From assembly GCA_012517325.1 (NCBI GenBank), contig JAAYVF010000011.1, positions 1-53,027 of the forward strand: DNA of 53,027 nt. The letters are read 5' to 3'. Below are positions 8,216 to 17,314 of this stretch, piece by piece (the stretch's first letter is position 1; every line of letters starts with the position of its first letter). The notes under the pieces are model-generated. The model was not told the origin of the DNA and made no database searches. It saw only the letters and a program-made list of their open reading frames with translations. The DNA is from Myxococcales bacterium. GTDB taxonomy: Bacteria > Lernaellota > Lernaellaia > Lernaellales > Lernaellaceae. The translations under genes and the position numbers were made by a program.

Positions 8216-8959
8216 TTACTTCTTCGCCGCCCATCCCCAGCCCAAAGGCAGGTGAATCGACCGGCTGCCGTCGGCCCAGGCACGGCGCTCCTGGCGCTCG
8301 GTCACCCGCAGCCGCCGCTCGTTGGCGAAGCCGTCGAGCAGCCGATGATGGTGCTCCCACAGCGCGTCGAGGTCGCCCGGCGCGGGTCGCCACGGCCCGC
8401 CGGTCAGTCCGACCGCCGGCTCCAGGCCCGCCCGCGCGGCCCAATCGGCCAGTTTGCGCCCGGCCAGCGGATCGGCGCCCCGCGCGGCCAGGGCGGCGCA
8501 GATCAATTCGCGCAGTCCGAAATCGGGCCATTCGATATAACCGTCCCAATCCGGCTCGGCAAACCAAACGACCGCCCCTCCCGGCGCGGCGACCCGCTTC
8601 ATTTCGCGCAGCAGCGCCACGGGATCGGCCGCCCAGAGCAGAGTGAAATGGCAGGCGACGAAATCGAATGCGCCGTCGGCGAATGGCAGGGCGGCGGGTT
8701 GTGAGCGGACGAATTCCAGGCTCGGCTGCGCCGCGCGCGCGGCGTCCAGCGCCGCCTCGTCGATGTCGCAGCCGACCGCTTCCCGCCGGACCTTGCCCGC
8801 CAGTTCCGCCGTCAGCCAGCCGTCACCGCAGCCGACGTCCAGGGCGCGCTCGCGTGTGCCGACGGCCGCCAGACGGTACAGATGCGCCCGCAGGCCGGCG
8901 GTCCAGGCGGCCTGCCGGCGATAGTAGGCGAATTGCGCCGCCGGATTGGCTTCAGGCAT
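8216..8959 (-). CDS. Class I SAM-dependent methyltransferase
   Basis: A 247-residue soluble methyltransferase. Motif I 'ALDVGCGDGWL' is near residue 40, followed by the acidic 'GCDIDEAAL', 'LPFADGAFDFVACHFTLLW' and 'APGGAVVW'. The C-terminal 90 residues are helical and may form a substrate lid. It starts six bases after the stop of the PqqD-radical SAM gene, so the two are surely co-transcribed and probably act on the same substrate. The methyl acceptor cannot be deduced. Confidence 0.85.
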   Translation of the reverse strand: MPEANPAAQFAYYRRQAAWTAGLRAHLYRLAAVGTRERALDVGCGDGWLTAELAGKVRREAVGCDIDEAALDAARAAQPSLEFVRSQPAALPFADGAFDFVACHFTLLWAADPVALLREMKRVAAPGGAVVWFAEPDWDGYIEWPDFGLRELICAALAARGADPLAGRKLADWAARAGLEPAVGLTGGPWRPAPGDLDALWEHHHRLLDGFANERRLRVTERQERRAWADGSRSIHLPLGWGWAAKK

Positions 8960-8965
8960 CGTGGT

Positions 8966-10303
8966 TCAAGGCTCCGGATGGTGGCGCCGGTACAGCGGGC
9001 AGCCGCCGCCGCAGACCGCCAGGTCGTGGCAGGCCTCGCATTTCTCGTCGACCCAGGTGTGCTCGCGCAGTTCGACCAGGCGCGGGTCGCCCCAGATCTT
9101 GCCCCAGTCGTCGCGCAGGAAATCGCCGAGGCTTTCGAAATAGCTCTGGCAGGGAATCACCGCGCCGTTGGGCTCGATGCACATGTTGTAACGACCGGCG
9201 GTGCATTGCTTGACGCCCAGGCCCAGGTCGATCGGGTTGCAGGTGCAGTACTGCGTCGGGGTGTACCACAAAAACGACAGCACGCGCGCCGCCGCGCCGT
9301 CGCGCACCCGCTCCAGCACGTCGGGCAGTTCGGTTTCCGAGAGGGCGTCGGGGTTGTCGGCGCCCTTGCCGGCATGGATGAATCCGTTCATCGCGAACTG
9401 CCGCACTCCCAGGTCGCGTAAGAAATCGAGCAACCGCTCGACCTCGCCCACGTTGCGGCGCGACAGCGTCGTGTTGGTCAGCAGGTACGTCCCCGCCGCG
9501 ACGACGTGGCGGATGCCTTGCTCCGTTTCGGCGTGCGCGCCGGGCGTCGACACCATCGCGTCGTGAATCGCCGGATCGTGGCTTTCGATCGTCACCTGGA
9601 CGTGATCGAGGCCCGCGGCGATCAGGCTTTGCAGGTACGCCTCGTCGGCCAGGCGGCGGCCGTTGGTGATCAGGCCGGTCACCTGCCCCTGCTCCTCGGC
9701 CAGTTGAATGAACGCGGGCAGGCCCGGATGCAACGTGGCCTCGCCGCCGGTGAAAATGAGCTGCGGTACGCCCAGATCCCACGTTTTGCGGATTACCGCG
9801 CGCCATTGGTCGTCCGGCAGGCTCGGCAGGGCCGCGTCGCGCGCGACGTAGCAATGGCCGCACCGGTTGTTGCATTCGTAGGTGAGCGCGAGGTCCAGCC
9901 GGTGCGGGACGCTGCCGCGCGTTTCGAACGGCTCGACGCGATCCAGCCCGAGGTAGGTCACCGGGCAGATGTCGTCGCGCGAGGCCAGCAGGCGGATCTT
10001 GTCTTTCAGGTCGAGGTAGTCGCGGCGCAGGGTTTCCTTCGGGGCGCGGTACCGCCGAGCCAGCCGGCGGATCGCCTCGTCGTCGGGGGTTTTTTCGAGC
10101 ACCGCCAGCGCCATTTCGGCGGCGGTGGAATTCAGATGCACGACCTTCGCCGCGTTGACGATCAGCACGCCGCCGCCGTCGGGCTCGATGCGCAGGTGAA
10201 GCCGGATGCCTTCCGTTTCGCCCGCGCCGCGAAAATGCGTGATGCCCGGCCGCGGATCGGGCGGCGGCGTCACCCATTGCACGAATTTTTGCCAGACCGA
10301 CAT
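8966..10303 (-). CDS. PqqD-like - radical SAM - SPASM fusion
   Basis: A 445-residue protein with the architecture of peptide-modifying radical-SAM maturases. A PqqD-like peptide-binding domain (about 40-110; 'AAKVVHLNSTAAEM', then 'ALARRYRAPKETLRRD'-like helices) is fused to a radical-SAM core with C144, C148 and C151 in 'YECNNRCGHC' and 'FTGGEATL'. A SPASM tail has 'CTCNP', 'CTAG', 'GAVIPCQSYFE' and 'CEACHDLAVCGGGC'. Fused PqqD domains usually recruit a leader peptide (RRE function), so a RiPP-type substrate is a fair inference, but none was found. ATG 10303 is preferred to GTG 10309 because GGGGAG then has an 8-base spacing. It is upstream of the methyltransferase in one unit. Confidence 0.85.
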   Translation of the reverse strand: MSVWQKFVQWVTPPPDPRPGITHFRGAGETEGIRLHLRIEPDGGGVLIVNAAKVVHLNSTAAEMALAVLEKTPDDEAIRRLARRYRAPKETLRRDYLDLKDKIRLLASRDDICPVTYLGLDRVEPFETRGSVPHRLDLALTYECNNRCGHCYVARDAALPSLPDDQWRAVIRKTWDLGVPQLIFTGGEATLHPGLPAFIQLAEEQGQVTGLITNGRRLADEAYLQSLIAAGLDHVQVTIESHDPAIHDAMVSTPGAHAETEQGIRHVVAAGTYLLTNTTLSRRNVGEVERLLDFLRDLGVRQFAMNGFIHAGKGADNPDALSETELPDVLERVRDGAAARVLSFLWYTPTQYCTCNPIDLGLGVKQCTAGRYNMCIEPNGAVIPCQSYFESLGDFLRDDWGKIWGDPRLVELREHTWVDEKCEACHDLAVCGGGCPLYRRHHPEP

Positions 10304-10396
10304 GGCCACGTCTCCCCGGTTGGTGATTGCCTCACCCTTCTACCAAGATCCGCGCCGGGCGAAAAGGGTTGCGCGCCCGGTTCCCCGCCGCGGCGG

Positions 10397-12154
10397 TCAG
10401 TAGCGCGACAACGCGGTGCCGACGATGAACTCCGGCGAAACGTCGAAAAGCTGCCGCGGCTTGAACGGCCTCTTCAGGTGCCGTCGCGCGCCGTCGGAAA
10501 CCGGCGGCGCGTTCAGGTTCGCGGCGAGCGTGTACTGCACCTTCGCCTCCTCGCGCCGTTCCAGCAGATCGAGGCAGCGGCCCACCCATACGTAGGCCTC
10601 GGCCTTCATCAGCACGTCCCGGTAATCGTACTCGGCGTTGCGCCGCAGCAAGGTCAGGGCCTGCCGGTACTTCTTCTGCTTCAGCAGAAAGAGGCCGGCC
10701 AGGCGCGGATAGATCGCCTCGTCCGGCGCCAGGGCGGCGGCGCGGCGGAGGTGGAAGACCGCCTGGTTGTTGTTGAGTTGGTCCATGTGGGCCGACCAGG
10801 CGTCGGCGTATTCCTTCAGGGTCGCGCGCTCGGTTTCGTCGAGCTGCTTGCCGCCGGCCAAATCCGGCAGTTCGTAGCGCGCCGCATCGCCGGCCAGCAG
10901 CGCCGAAAGGCGGAAACCGGCAAAGCGGTCGCTGTGGCAGACGGGATAATCGGCGTTCGCCAGCCACACGGCGTCGTCCTCGGGCGAGAACACGAGGCTC
11001 TGGGCGTTGTTGACGCAGGCCAGGATGTTGCCGGTCAGCCGCTTGCGGTTTTCGTACACGTCCCAACAGTCGCTGAGCATCGCCGGCACGTCCGCGGGCT
11101 GGAGTTTGCCGCGCTTGGCTTCCAGCAGTTGCACCAGGCGCTCGCGCCGGCCGTGCGAATTGCGCTGCCAGGGATAAGGCACGACCAGCAGTTTCTGCAT
11201 CTCCGGCGTGAGGTAATGATTGGTCTGCACCAGCAGGTCGTTCGCCGGCCGCACGATCGCGTGCCGGTTGGCCGAAAATTCGACCGCGGCGGCGTTGCGG
11301 TTCCGGGAATCGACCACGAACAGCGTCAGGCCGCAGAGCCGCGGCCGCGCGAGGATGCGGCGGATCGCCTCGTCGAGCGTCCGGCAGTCGGCCAGCACCT
11401 CGTGGCAGATTTTGAAGATCGGTTCGCCGGCCGTCTGCACGTCGCGCGTGAACTGCGTGTGCATGCAGACGTAGAGACCGCTCTCGTTGAAGCCCTGGGC
11501 GCTGCCCGGCACGCTCAGCGCGCCCAGCCAGCAGAAGCTCTGCCCGCCCGTCGGGTGCATCACGATGGCCGCGTTGTTGGCGTTCCAGACGCCCCGGCCG
11601 AAGAAGTCGAAGTTCCGCCCGACGAGCACCCGGCCGTTGCCGGTCATCTCGCCGCGGGCGAAAAAGCCCGAGCAGCTCGGCGGCGCGGCGAACGGCGGAA
11701 AGGCCCGGCCGATCAGGTAGTGGATGATGTCCGGCACGAGGAAGATCCGTTCCGCCTCGATCGCCGGCACGTCGAAGGCCTCGGCGAACGCGCCCAGGTG
11801 CTCCTTCATCCGGTCGCCCAGGCGGTGCTGATTGCGCTTGTGGAACAGCCATTTCAGCGAATGCCCCACCGCCCCGGCCGCCGGCGGCAGCGAATGCGCC
11901 ACCAGGTTTTCGACGACCCGGTTGAAATATTGCAGCGTGACGTCGCCGCAGGCTTCCTTCGCCAATTCCGCGTGCTGGCGCCCCATTTCCTCGTAGCTGC
12001 CGCGCAACTGCGCGATGAAGATGCCCTTGCGCCGCTCGAGCGAGCCGTCGCCGTATTTCATGATCAACGGGCTGGCCGATTCGGCGGGCGGCGCGGCCCG
12101 GCGGGTTCCGGTTTTGTGCGGCGCGACCGGCTTCGGTTTCGGGGTCTTTCTCAT
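10397..12154 (-). CDS. C45-type Ntn-hydrolase with TPR-like C-terminus
   Basis: A 585-residue protein related to acyl-CoA:6-aminopenicillanic-acid acyltransferase (peptidase C45). 'LRGSYEEMGRQHAELAKE' (about 50-67) is the family's N-terminal motif. C161 in 'PPSCSGFFA' is the expected autocatalytic nucleophile, followed by 'GRVLVGRNFDFFG' and 'GSAQGFNESGLYV'. Residues 470-560 contain helical repeats resembling tetratricopeptides. There is no signal peptide, so it is probably cytosolic. Start ATG 12154 has AGGAG eight bases upstream. It lies 87 bp upstream of the PqqD-radical SAM gene on the same strand and may belong to that unit; C45 enzymes cleave or form amide bonds, consistent with a peptide-processing role. 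Confidence 0.75.
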   Translation of the reverse strand: MRKTPKPKPVAPHKTGTRRAAPPAESASPLIMKYGDGSLERRKGIFIAQLRGSYEEMGRQHAELAKEACGDVTLQYFNRVVENLVAHSLPPAAGAVGHSLKWLFHKRNQHRLGDRMKEHLGAFAEAFDVPAIEAERIFLVPDIIHYLIGRAFPPFAAPPSCSGFFARGEMTGNGRVLVGRNFDFFGRGVWNANNAAIVMHPTGGQSFCWLGALSVPGSAQGFNESGLYVCMHTQFTRDVQTAGEPIFKICHEVLADCRTLDEAIRRILARPRLCGLTLFVVDSRNRNAAAVEFSANRHAIVRPANDLLVQTNHYLTPEMQKLLVVPYPWQRNSHGRRERLVQLLEAKRGKLQPADVPAMLSDCWDVYENRKRLTGNILACVNNAQSLVFSPEDDAVWLANADYPVCHSDRFAGFRLSALLAGDAARYELPDLAGGKQLDETERATLKEYADAWSAHMDQLNNNQAVFHLRRAAALAPDEAIYPRLAGLFLLKQKKYRQALTLLRRNAEYDYRDVLMKAEAYVWVGRCLDLLERREEAKVQYTLAANLNAPPVSDGARRHLKRPFKPRQLFDVSPEFIVGTALSRY

Positions 12155-12396
12155 GGCCTATTCTCCTGAAGTTTCAAGCAAGCTGATGCCGACCATCGAC
12201 CCGTCAGATTCGGGCAAAACGGCCGGCGGATCAATAGCCCCGGTCGGCGTCGCATTTTTGGGAACCGGCGGCCGGCACAGGTTGTCTTTCCCGTTTGAAT
12301 CCCGGCGGCGTCAATTTTGCGGCCGACATGCTTTTTGCTTGCGGAACCCGCCGAATTTCGCTTTAACCGTGCTAAACCGAACAGGAGATCCCCGCG

Positions 12397-13263
12397 ATGT
12401 TCCAAGGCGTCTACGTCGCCACGGCGACCCCTTTCCACGATGACGGTTCTTTCGACGAAACCGCCTATCAGAAGCACGTCGAATGGCTGGTGCAAAACGG
12501 CGTCCACGGGCTGGTGCCGGCCGGCACCACGGGCGAAAGCCCGACCCTGAGCGACGAGGAAAAAGCGGCGATGTTCGGCATCTGCGTCGCCGCGGCCAAG
12601 GGCAAGGCCAAGGTCGTCGCCGGCGCCGGAACCAACAGCACCGCCAAGAGCGTCCTGGCCGCCGAAAAAGCCGCCCGGGCGGGCGTCGACGGCGTGCTGG
12701 CCGTCAACCCGTACTACAACAAGCCGACGCAGGCGGGCATGGTCGCGCACTTCCAGGCCATCGCCGCGGTCGGCGTGCCGGTGATGATCTACAACATTCC
12801 GGGCCGCACCGGGGTGAACATGACGCCCGAGGCCATCGCCAAGGCCGCCGCGCATCCGCAAATCGTCGCCGTGAAGGAAGCGTCGGGCACCGTGGCCGCG
12901 ACCGTCGACCTGAAGCTGCTCGCGCCGCGGCTGGACGTGCTGTCGGGCGACGACGGGCTGTTCCTGCCCTGTCTGGCCGTCGGCGGCGACGGGATCGTCA
13001 GCGTCGCGGCGAACGTGCTGCCCGCCGAGCTGGTCGCGCTGTGGAACGCCTGGCGGGCGGGCGATCCGGCGCGGGCGATCGAACTCAACAACCGCCTCTG
13101 GAATCTGTTCCGCAACCTGTTTGTCGAAACCAATCCCATCCCGGTCAAGGCGGCGCTGCACCTGATGGGCCGCTACGGCAAAACCCTGCGCCTGCCGATG
13201 ACCGAGGCCACGCCGGAGACGGTGCAGAAGGTGGCCGCGACCCTCAAAGCGCTGGGTGTGTAA
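12397..13263 (+). CDS. dapA: 4-hydroxy-tetrahydrodipicolinate synthase
   Basis: A 288-residue TIM-barrel enzyme of full family length. It condenses pyruvate with aspartate semialdehyde in lysine and diaminopimelate synthesis. The catalytic set is visible: Thr44/Thr45 in 'PAGTTGESPT', Tyr106/107 in 'NPYYNKP', Tyr132 in 'IYNIPGRTG' and the Schiff-base Lys160 in 'AVKEASG'. The start has AGGAG upstream (CAGGAGATCCCCGCG). It heads the dapA-dapB-FAH operon, with dapB 12 bp downstream. Confidence 0.95.
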   Translation: MFQGVYVATATPFHDDGSFDETAYQKHVEWLVQNGVHGLVPAGTTGESPTLSDEEKAAMFGICVAAAKGKAKVVAGAGTNSTAKSVLAAEKAARAGVDGVLAVNPYYNKPTQAGMVAHFQAIAAVGVPVMIYNIPGRTGVNMTPEAIAKAAAHPQIVAVKEASGTVAATVDLKLLAPRLDVLSGDDGLFLPCLAVGGDGIVSVAANVLPAELVALWNAWRAGDPARAIELNNRLWNLFRNLFVETNPIPVKAALHLMGRYGKTLRLPMTEATPETVQKVAATLKALGV

Positions 13264-13275
13264 GCGAGGAAAGCG

Positions 13276-14094
13276 ATGAACAAAACCGCCTTGAAGATCG
13301 TCGTGCCGGGGGCGCTGGGCCGCATGGGCCGGGCCGTCATCCGCCTGATCGACACCCAGCCCGATTGCGCGCTCCACGGCGCGATCGAACGCCCCGACCA
13401 CCCGGACGCCGGCCGGGACGTCGGCAACCTGGTGCTGGGTCGCCACCTGGGCGTGAGCCTCGAGGACGACCTGCGCCACGTCCTGCTCGGCGCCGACGCC
13501 GTCGTCGACTTCACCGCCCCCGAGGCCACGCTGTCGCACGCGAGCGTCGCGGCCGAGCACCGCGTGCCGCTGATCATCGGCACCACCGGCCTGACCACCG
13601 AACAAAAGGAAACGATCCGCGCCGCCGCCGCGTCGACGCCGATCGTCCTGGCCCCGAACATGAGCATCGGCGTGAACCTGCTGTTTTTCCTGACCCGCCT
13701 GGTGGCCCGGACGCTGGCCGCGGACACCGACGTCGAAATCGTCGAAACCCACCACCGCCACAAGGCCGACGCGCCGTCGGGCACCGCGCTGAAACTGGCG
13801 GAGGTGATCGGCGAGGAACTGGGCTACGAAAATCCGGCGGCGCATTACGAATACGGCCGCCAGGGCCGGACCGGCGAACGCGAGAGCGGCCGCATCGGCC
13901 TGCACGCGGTGCGGGGCGGCGACATCGTCGGCCTTCACGACGTGAACTTTTTCGGCGCCGGCGAGGTGCTCACCCTCACCCACCGCGCCACGAGCCGCGA
14001 CAACTTCGCCAAGGGCGCACTGCGCGCCGCCGCCTGGTTGCAGGGCAAACCGAGCGGCCTCTACGACATGGGCGATGTGCTGGGTCTGAAATGA
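13276..14094 (+). CDS. dapB: 4-hydroxy-tetrahydrodipicolinate reductase
   Basis: A 272-residue NAD(P)H-dependent reductase, the step after DapA. The dinucleotide-binding loop is 'PGALGRMGRA' (11-20). The catalytic His pair and Lys are in 'ETHHRHKADAPSGTA' (His159/160, Lys163). 'GTTGL' and 'APNMSIGVNLLF' are typical. The length is normal. The gene sits 12 bp behind dapA and overlaps the FAH gene by ATGA, showing translational coupling. Confidence 0.95.
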   Translation: MNKTALKIVVPGALGRMGRAVIRLIDTQPDCALHGAIERPDHPDAGRDVGNLVLGRHLGVSLEDDLRHVLLGADAVVDFTAPEATLSHASVAAEHRVPLIIGTTGLTTEQKETIRAAAASTPIVLAPNMSIGVNLLFFLTRLVARTLAADTDVEIVETHHRHKADAPSGTALKLAEVIGEELGYENPAAHYEYGRQGRTGERESGRIGLHAVRGGDIVGLHDVNFFGAGEVLTLTHRATSRDNFAKGALRAAAWLQGKPSGLYDMGDVLGLK

Positions 14095-14870
14095 AACTGG
14101 TGCGCTTCCGGACGCCGACCGCGACCCGCTTCGGCCGGCTGGCCGGCGACCGCGTGCGCGAACTGGACGGCGATCCCCTGGTCGATCCGCGGGAAACGGG
14201 CCGGGTCTACAGCCTGAACCAGGTGCACCTGCTGGCCCCGGTGCGGCCGGGCAAGATCGTCGGCATCGGCCGCAATTACCGCGACCATGCGCTGGAGATG
14301 GGCGGCGAACCGCCCCCCTGGCCCGACATCTTCCTCAAACCGTCGACGGCCGTGATCGGCCCCGGCGACGCCATCGAAATTCCCGCCGCCTCCGCGCGCG
14401 TCGAAATCGAAGCCGAGTTGGCGGTGGTCGTCGGCCGGCCCCTGCGCGACGCGACGGTCGCCGCGGCCCGCGAGGCGGTTTTCGGCTACACGATCGTCAA
14501 CGACGTCACCGCCCGCGACCTGCAGCGCGCCGATCGTACCTGGACGCGCGGCAAGGGACACGACACCTTCGCGCCGCTCGGGCCGTGCATCGTCACCGAT
14601 CTGGACCCGGCCGCTTTAACCATCGAAGGGTATATCAACGGGGAACGCAAGCAGTTCGCGCCGACCGCCGAGATGATTCACGATGTTTTTGAACTGCTCG
14701 CCTACGTCTCGCGCGTGATGACCCTCGAACCGGGCGACGTGCTGGCCACCGGCACGCCGCAAGGCGTCTCGCCGATCGCGCCCGGCGACGTGGTGGAAAT
14801 CGTCATCGAGGGCATCGGCCGCCTGCGCAACCCGGTGATCGCCCGCGCCGCGCCACCGATGGGCGAATAG
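14091..14870 (+). CDS. Fumarylacetoacetate hydrolase family protein
   Basis: A 259-residue FAH-fold protein. 'GIGRNYRDHALEMG' marks the substrate-side loop and 'VEIEAELAVVVG' carries the metal-binding glutamates. 'YTIVNDVTARDLQ', 'WTRGKGHDTFAPLGP' and 'LATGTPQGV' are family signatures. Members include hydroxymuconate isomerases/decarboxylases, oxaloacetate decarboxylases and acylpyruvate hydrolases; the sequence alone does not choose among them. ATG 14091 overlaps the dapB stop. The coupling to lysine genes raises an oxaloacetate or pyruvate-derivative clean-up role, which is speculative. Confidence 0.85.
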   Translation: MKLVRFRTPTATRFGRLAGDRVRELDGDPLVDPRETGRVYSLNQVHLLAPVRPGKIVGIGRNYRDHALEMGGEPPPWPDIFLKPSTAVIGPGDAIEIPAASARVEIEAELAVVVGRPLRDATVAAAREAVFGYTIVNDVTARDLQRADRTWTRGKGHDTFAPLGPCIVTDLDPAALTIEGYINGERKQFAPTAEMIHDVFELLAYVSRVMTLEPGDVLATGTPQGVSPIAPGDVVEIVIEGIGRLRNPVIARAAPPMGE

Positions 14871-14965
14871 CCTCTCCGCGAATCTTCAACAGGCAGAGAT
14901 AGTTCCTTCGCTTACACTCAAGATGACAAATTCAGCGCTTCGGATGATGACCAAGCGTGCCTGTC

Positions 14966-14990
14966 ATTCTGAGGCCCTTGGCCGAAGAAT
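14966..14990. repeat. REP-like intergenic palindrome
   Basis: ATTCTGAGGCCCTTGGCCGAAGAAT folds as an imperfect hairpin (ATTCT/AGAAT and GGCC/GGCC around CTT). The text around it resembles dispersed intergenic repeats I have seen in many environmental genomes. It lies between the convergent FAH and HprK-like genes. Confidence 0.45.
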
Positions 14991-14994
14991 CTGC

Positions 14995-16044
14995 TTACAC
15001 CAGCGAATACAGCAGCTCCAGCAACTGTTCGTAGGTCTGTTTGCCGTAGGCGGCGGGGACGTTGATTTCGTGGCACGGGCGGTCGGCGAGGACGCGGCGG
15101 AAGTGTTCGCGCTCGAGTTCGAAGAAGCAGGCCAGGTCGCCGCGCGGGTGCACGTAGGCGTAGGCCTTGAGGTAGTGGGCGAACTGGCGCAGCTCGTAAA
15201 AATTGATGACCTGCAGCTTGGTCAGGATGTCCTCGCGGTCGGCCGGTCGCGCCACGGGCCGCTCGACGTCGGCGCGGGTGATGACGAACAACCCCGTCCA
15301 CGGCGTCGATTCGCTGACCGGCACCTGGGGCAGCGCCGCGCGGATGCCGATGTTGTAGGTGACGTCGGCATAGCCGCCGCTGGCCTTGAGCAGCGCCGTG
15401 CGCAGGCGAATCTGCCGCTTGGCGTCCTCCGGCAGGCCCTGCAGAATCGGGTTCATCTCGAGGTTGTGGGCGTGAAAGCGAAACGGCGTGACGTAGCCCC
15501 ACGCCCGGTCCGCGGCGAGGATGGTGTATTCGTCGGACACGAACGGATGGCCGGCGGCCAGCCAGTTGAGCAGCGTCGTGGTCTTGCCGGTGCTGGGCGA
15601 CGCCGCCAGCACGAAGCCGCGCTCGCCGTCCGACAGGCAGCTCGAATGGATCATCGGCATTCCGGCCAGCGTGAACTTCAGGCGAATCAGCGGCTCGAGA
15701 AACAGCTTGACGACGATGATCATCGAAAAGCGGTTGCCGCGAAAACGCACCCGCGTCGTCCCCTGCGCCAGACCCTCGATCCACACCTTCCAGAAAGCCA
15801 CCTTGTAGCGGTCGGCCGCGTAAATCGCGTCGTCGCCGACGAGGTACTTCTTGTCGACCGTCTGCGCCGCGGGAAAACGCGGCGGGGTGAAATCGTTCAG
15901 GTCGAAGTCGATGTCGGGCTCGCGGTTCGCCGGCGCGGCGGCGCGGTAATAGGCGTATTCCTTGTCGAGCTTGGCGAACTGCCCCTGCGGGCCGCGCAGC
16001 CGAATCCACACCCGGTCGTGAATGTTGTACCAGCCTTCCGGCAT
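14995..16044 (-). CDS. HprK-like P-loop ATPase/kinase
   Basis: A 349-residue protein with a single P-loop, 'SPSTGKTTT' (149-157). It is followed by 'FVSDEYTIL', which looks like the phosphorylation-site loop of HPr kinase-like proteins. This stand-alone family usually lacks a partner HPr and often sits near PqqD or radical-SAM peptide-modification genes or capsule genes. Here a PqqD-radical SAM gene lies 5 kb away on the same strand but separated by the dap operon. No signal peptide is present. The phosphoacceptor is unknown. The gene is monocistronic and divergent from nothing obvious; upstream at 16126 begins the ECF regulatory pair. Confidence 0.7.
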   Translation of the reverse strand: MPEGWYNIHDRVWIRLRGPQGQFAKLDKEYAYYRAAAPANREPDIDFDLNDFTPPRFPAAQTVDKKYLVGDDAIYAADRYKVAFWKVWIEGLAQGTTRVRFRGNRFSMIIVVKLFLEPLIRLKFTLAGMPMIHSSCLSDGERGFVLAASPSTGKTTTLLNWLAAGHPFVSDEYTILAADRAWGYVTPFRFHAHNLEMNPILQGLPEDAKRQIRLRTALLKASGGYADVTYNIGIRAALPQVPVSESTPWTGLFVITRADVERPVARPADREDILTKLQVINFYELRQFAHYLKAYAYVHPRGDLACFFELEREHFRRVLADRPCHEINVPAAYGKQTYEQLLELLYSLV

Positions 16045-16125
16045 CGGTCGTTCCTCGCGGTTACCGGGTCGGTATGGTAGTGGCGGACGGCGGGGAAAGC
16101 AAATCCGGTCGCGGCCGGATCCCGC

Positions 16126-16389
16126 TCAGGCTTCGGACGATTCGCTCTTCAGCGCGGCCAGCACCTTTTGCCGGGCGATCGGCGACAGGGCCGGCAGGTG
16201 GTCGCCGTTGGCGTCGAGAAATTCGGTGAAACGGCCGGCGGCCTCATGGAGCGTTTGCAACTGTTCGTGGTAACTCCGGCACTGTCGGCAAATCTTCAGA
16301 TGCGCCCGCAGCGCCGCCTTCTCCCGTAAACTCAGCGAACGATCCAACGAATGCGAAGCCAGTTCGGCCGCCTTTTGGCAGGATATCAT
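16126..16389 (-). CDS. Zinc-finger anti-sigma factor
   Basis: An 87-residue cytosolic protein with the zf-HC2-type motif: His29 in 'LRAHLKICRQC', followed by C-x2-C (C33, C36), with a Cys near the N-terminus ('ISCQKAAEL'). There is no membrane segment, so it resembles soluble ZAS-type anti-sigma factors such as ChrR/RsrA, where zinc or redox state controls release. It begins nine bases after the sigma-factor stop, the classic sigma/anti-sigma arrangement. Confidence 0.85.
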   Translation of the reverse strand: MISCQKAAELASHSLDRSLSLREKAALRAHLKICRQCRSYHEQLQTLHEAAGRFTEFLDANGDHLPALSPIARQKVLAALKSESSEA

Positions 16390-16398
16390 GCGTTGCCC

Positions 16399-16974
16399 TC
16401 ATGACCGTTTCGGATACCAATGGCGCTCCAGGCATCGCCGGATGCTGGAGCGCGCGCGGTGCAATCGTACCCATAGATTATTCGCCGAGATGTTCAAAAC
16501 CTTACAGATTTCTTCGCTGGAAAAGCCGTCGATCTCGCGCATGGCGAAGGCCTGGGCGGTCGCCGCCGGCAGCTTCGCCAGGCAGTTTTGCAGCACCTGC
16601 CAGAATTCCTTTTGCTCGCGAACCTGCTCGGGTTGGACCGTCCAATTGCCCGACTTCGCGGTCCAAAGGCCCAACGCGGTGAATTCACCCTCTGGTTCCG
16701 TCTCCTCCGAGGCGTGATCGATGACGGCCTTTTCGCGGTAGACCTTGCGCAGGTGGTCGATCAACTTGTGCTTCAGGATGCCGATCAGCCAGGTCCGTTC
16801 GGAGGATTTGCCGGTGAAATCCAGCCGGCTGCGCAGGGCCGCGAGAAAGGTTTCCTGAACCAGATCCTCGGCGGCGGCCGGGTCGCCCAGGCGGAAAAGG
16901 GCGTATCGGAACAGATAGTCGCCATGCGCCTGAACCCACGATTCGGGATTGAGCCGATCGTTTCCGGCCGCCAT
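16399..16974 (-). CDS. ECF RNA polymerase sigma factor
   Basis: A 191-residue sigma-70-family ECF factor. Region 2 is seen in 'YLFRYALFRLGDPAAAEDLVQETFLAAL' followed by 'ERTWLIGILKHKLIDHLRK'. Region 4 is 'LPAATAQAFAMREIDGFSSEEICKVLNISANNLWVRLHRAR'. The start is placed at ATG 16974 with AGGTG upstream; a longer in-frame start at 17034 adds 20 residues with no domain. It is co-transcribed with the anti-sigma factor. Autoregulation from the 340-bp region upstream is likely but no target promoter can be named. Confidence 0.9.
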   Translation of the reverse strand: MAAGNDRLNPESWVQAHGDYLFRYALFRLGDPAAAEDLVQETFLAALRSRLDFTGKSSERTWLIGILKHKLIDHLRKVYREKAVIDHASEETEPEGEFTALGLWTAKSGNWTVQPEQVREQKEFWQVLQNCLAKLPAATAQAFAMREIDGFSSEEICKVLNISANNLWVRLHRARSSIRRCLERHWYPKRS

Positions 16975-17314
16975 GATTGCACCTGTTTCGTTGGCTTGGA
17001 CTTTTACCGTATTCCCTTTTAATGGCCGGCACAAGATCGATTACCTGCCTGAATTCACTCATTTATCGCGGTTCCCGGACCCGGCGCGCCAAACCGCCGA
17101 AAGAATGACCGCCCGCGTGAAAGTTGCTATTGGTCTTTGCCGGACCGGCCGAAAAAACAATTACCATGGTGATTCCGGGCAAGCAGGCCTGTCTCAGCGG
17201 ATGGGAATCCGGGCGGAACGGGAAAGGATGAGCGGTTTGACGAACGGTTTCACCCACGAGAACGGAAAAATAAAAAAATCCGGCCTCTGGCCAAAGCAAA
17301 GCAGGCAATAGACC
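16975..17314. other. Intergenic region between ECF sigma factor and cheR
   Basis: 340 bp separate the divergent ECF sigma-factor and cheR genes and must hold both promoters. I see no strong sigma-70 pair and no riboswitch. A short GC hairpin, CCGGCCTCTGGCC, lies near 17280, just before the cheR ribosome site. Confidence 0.5.

Noticed and set aside
10397-12154. Plus-strand 887-codon frame over 9506-12169
   Set aside because: It is a high-GC shadow of the PqqD-radical SAM and C45 genes, with low-complexity composition and no domain.
16975-17314. Cyclic-di-GMP riboswitch upstream of cheR
   Set aside because: Only a GGCC-type stem and an AAAGCAAAG motif are seen; the conserved core is missing.
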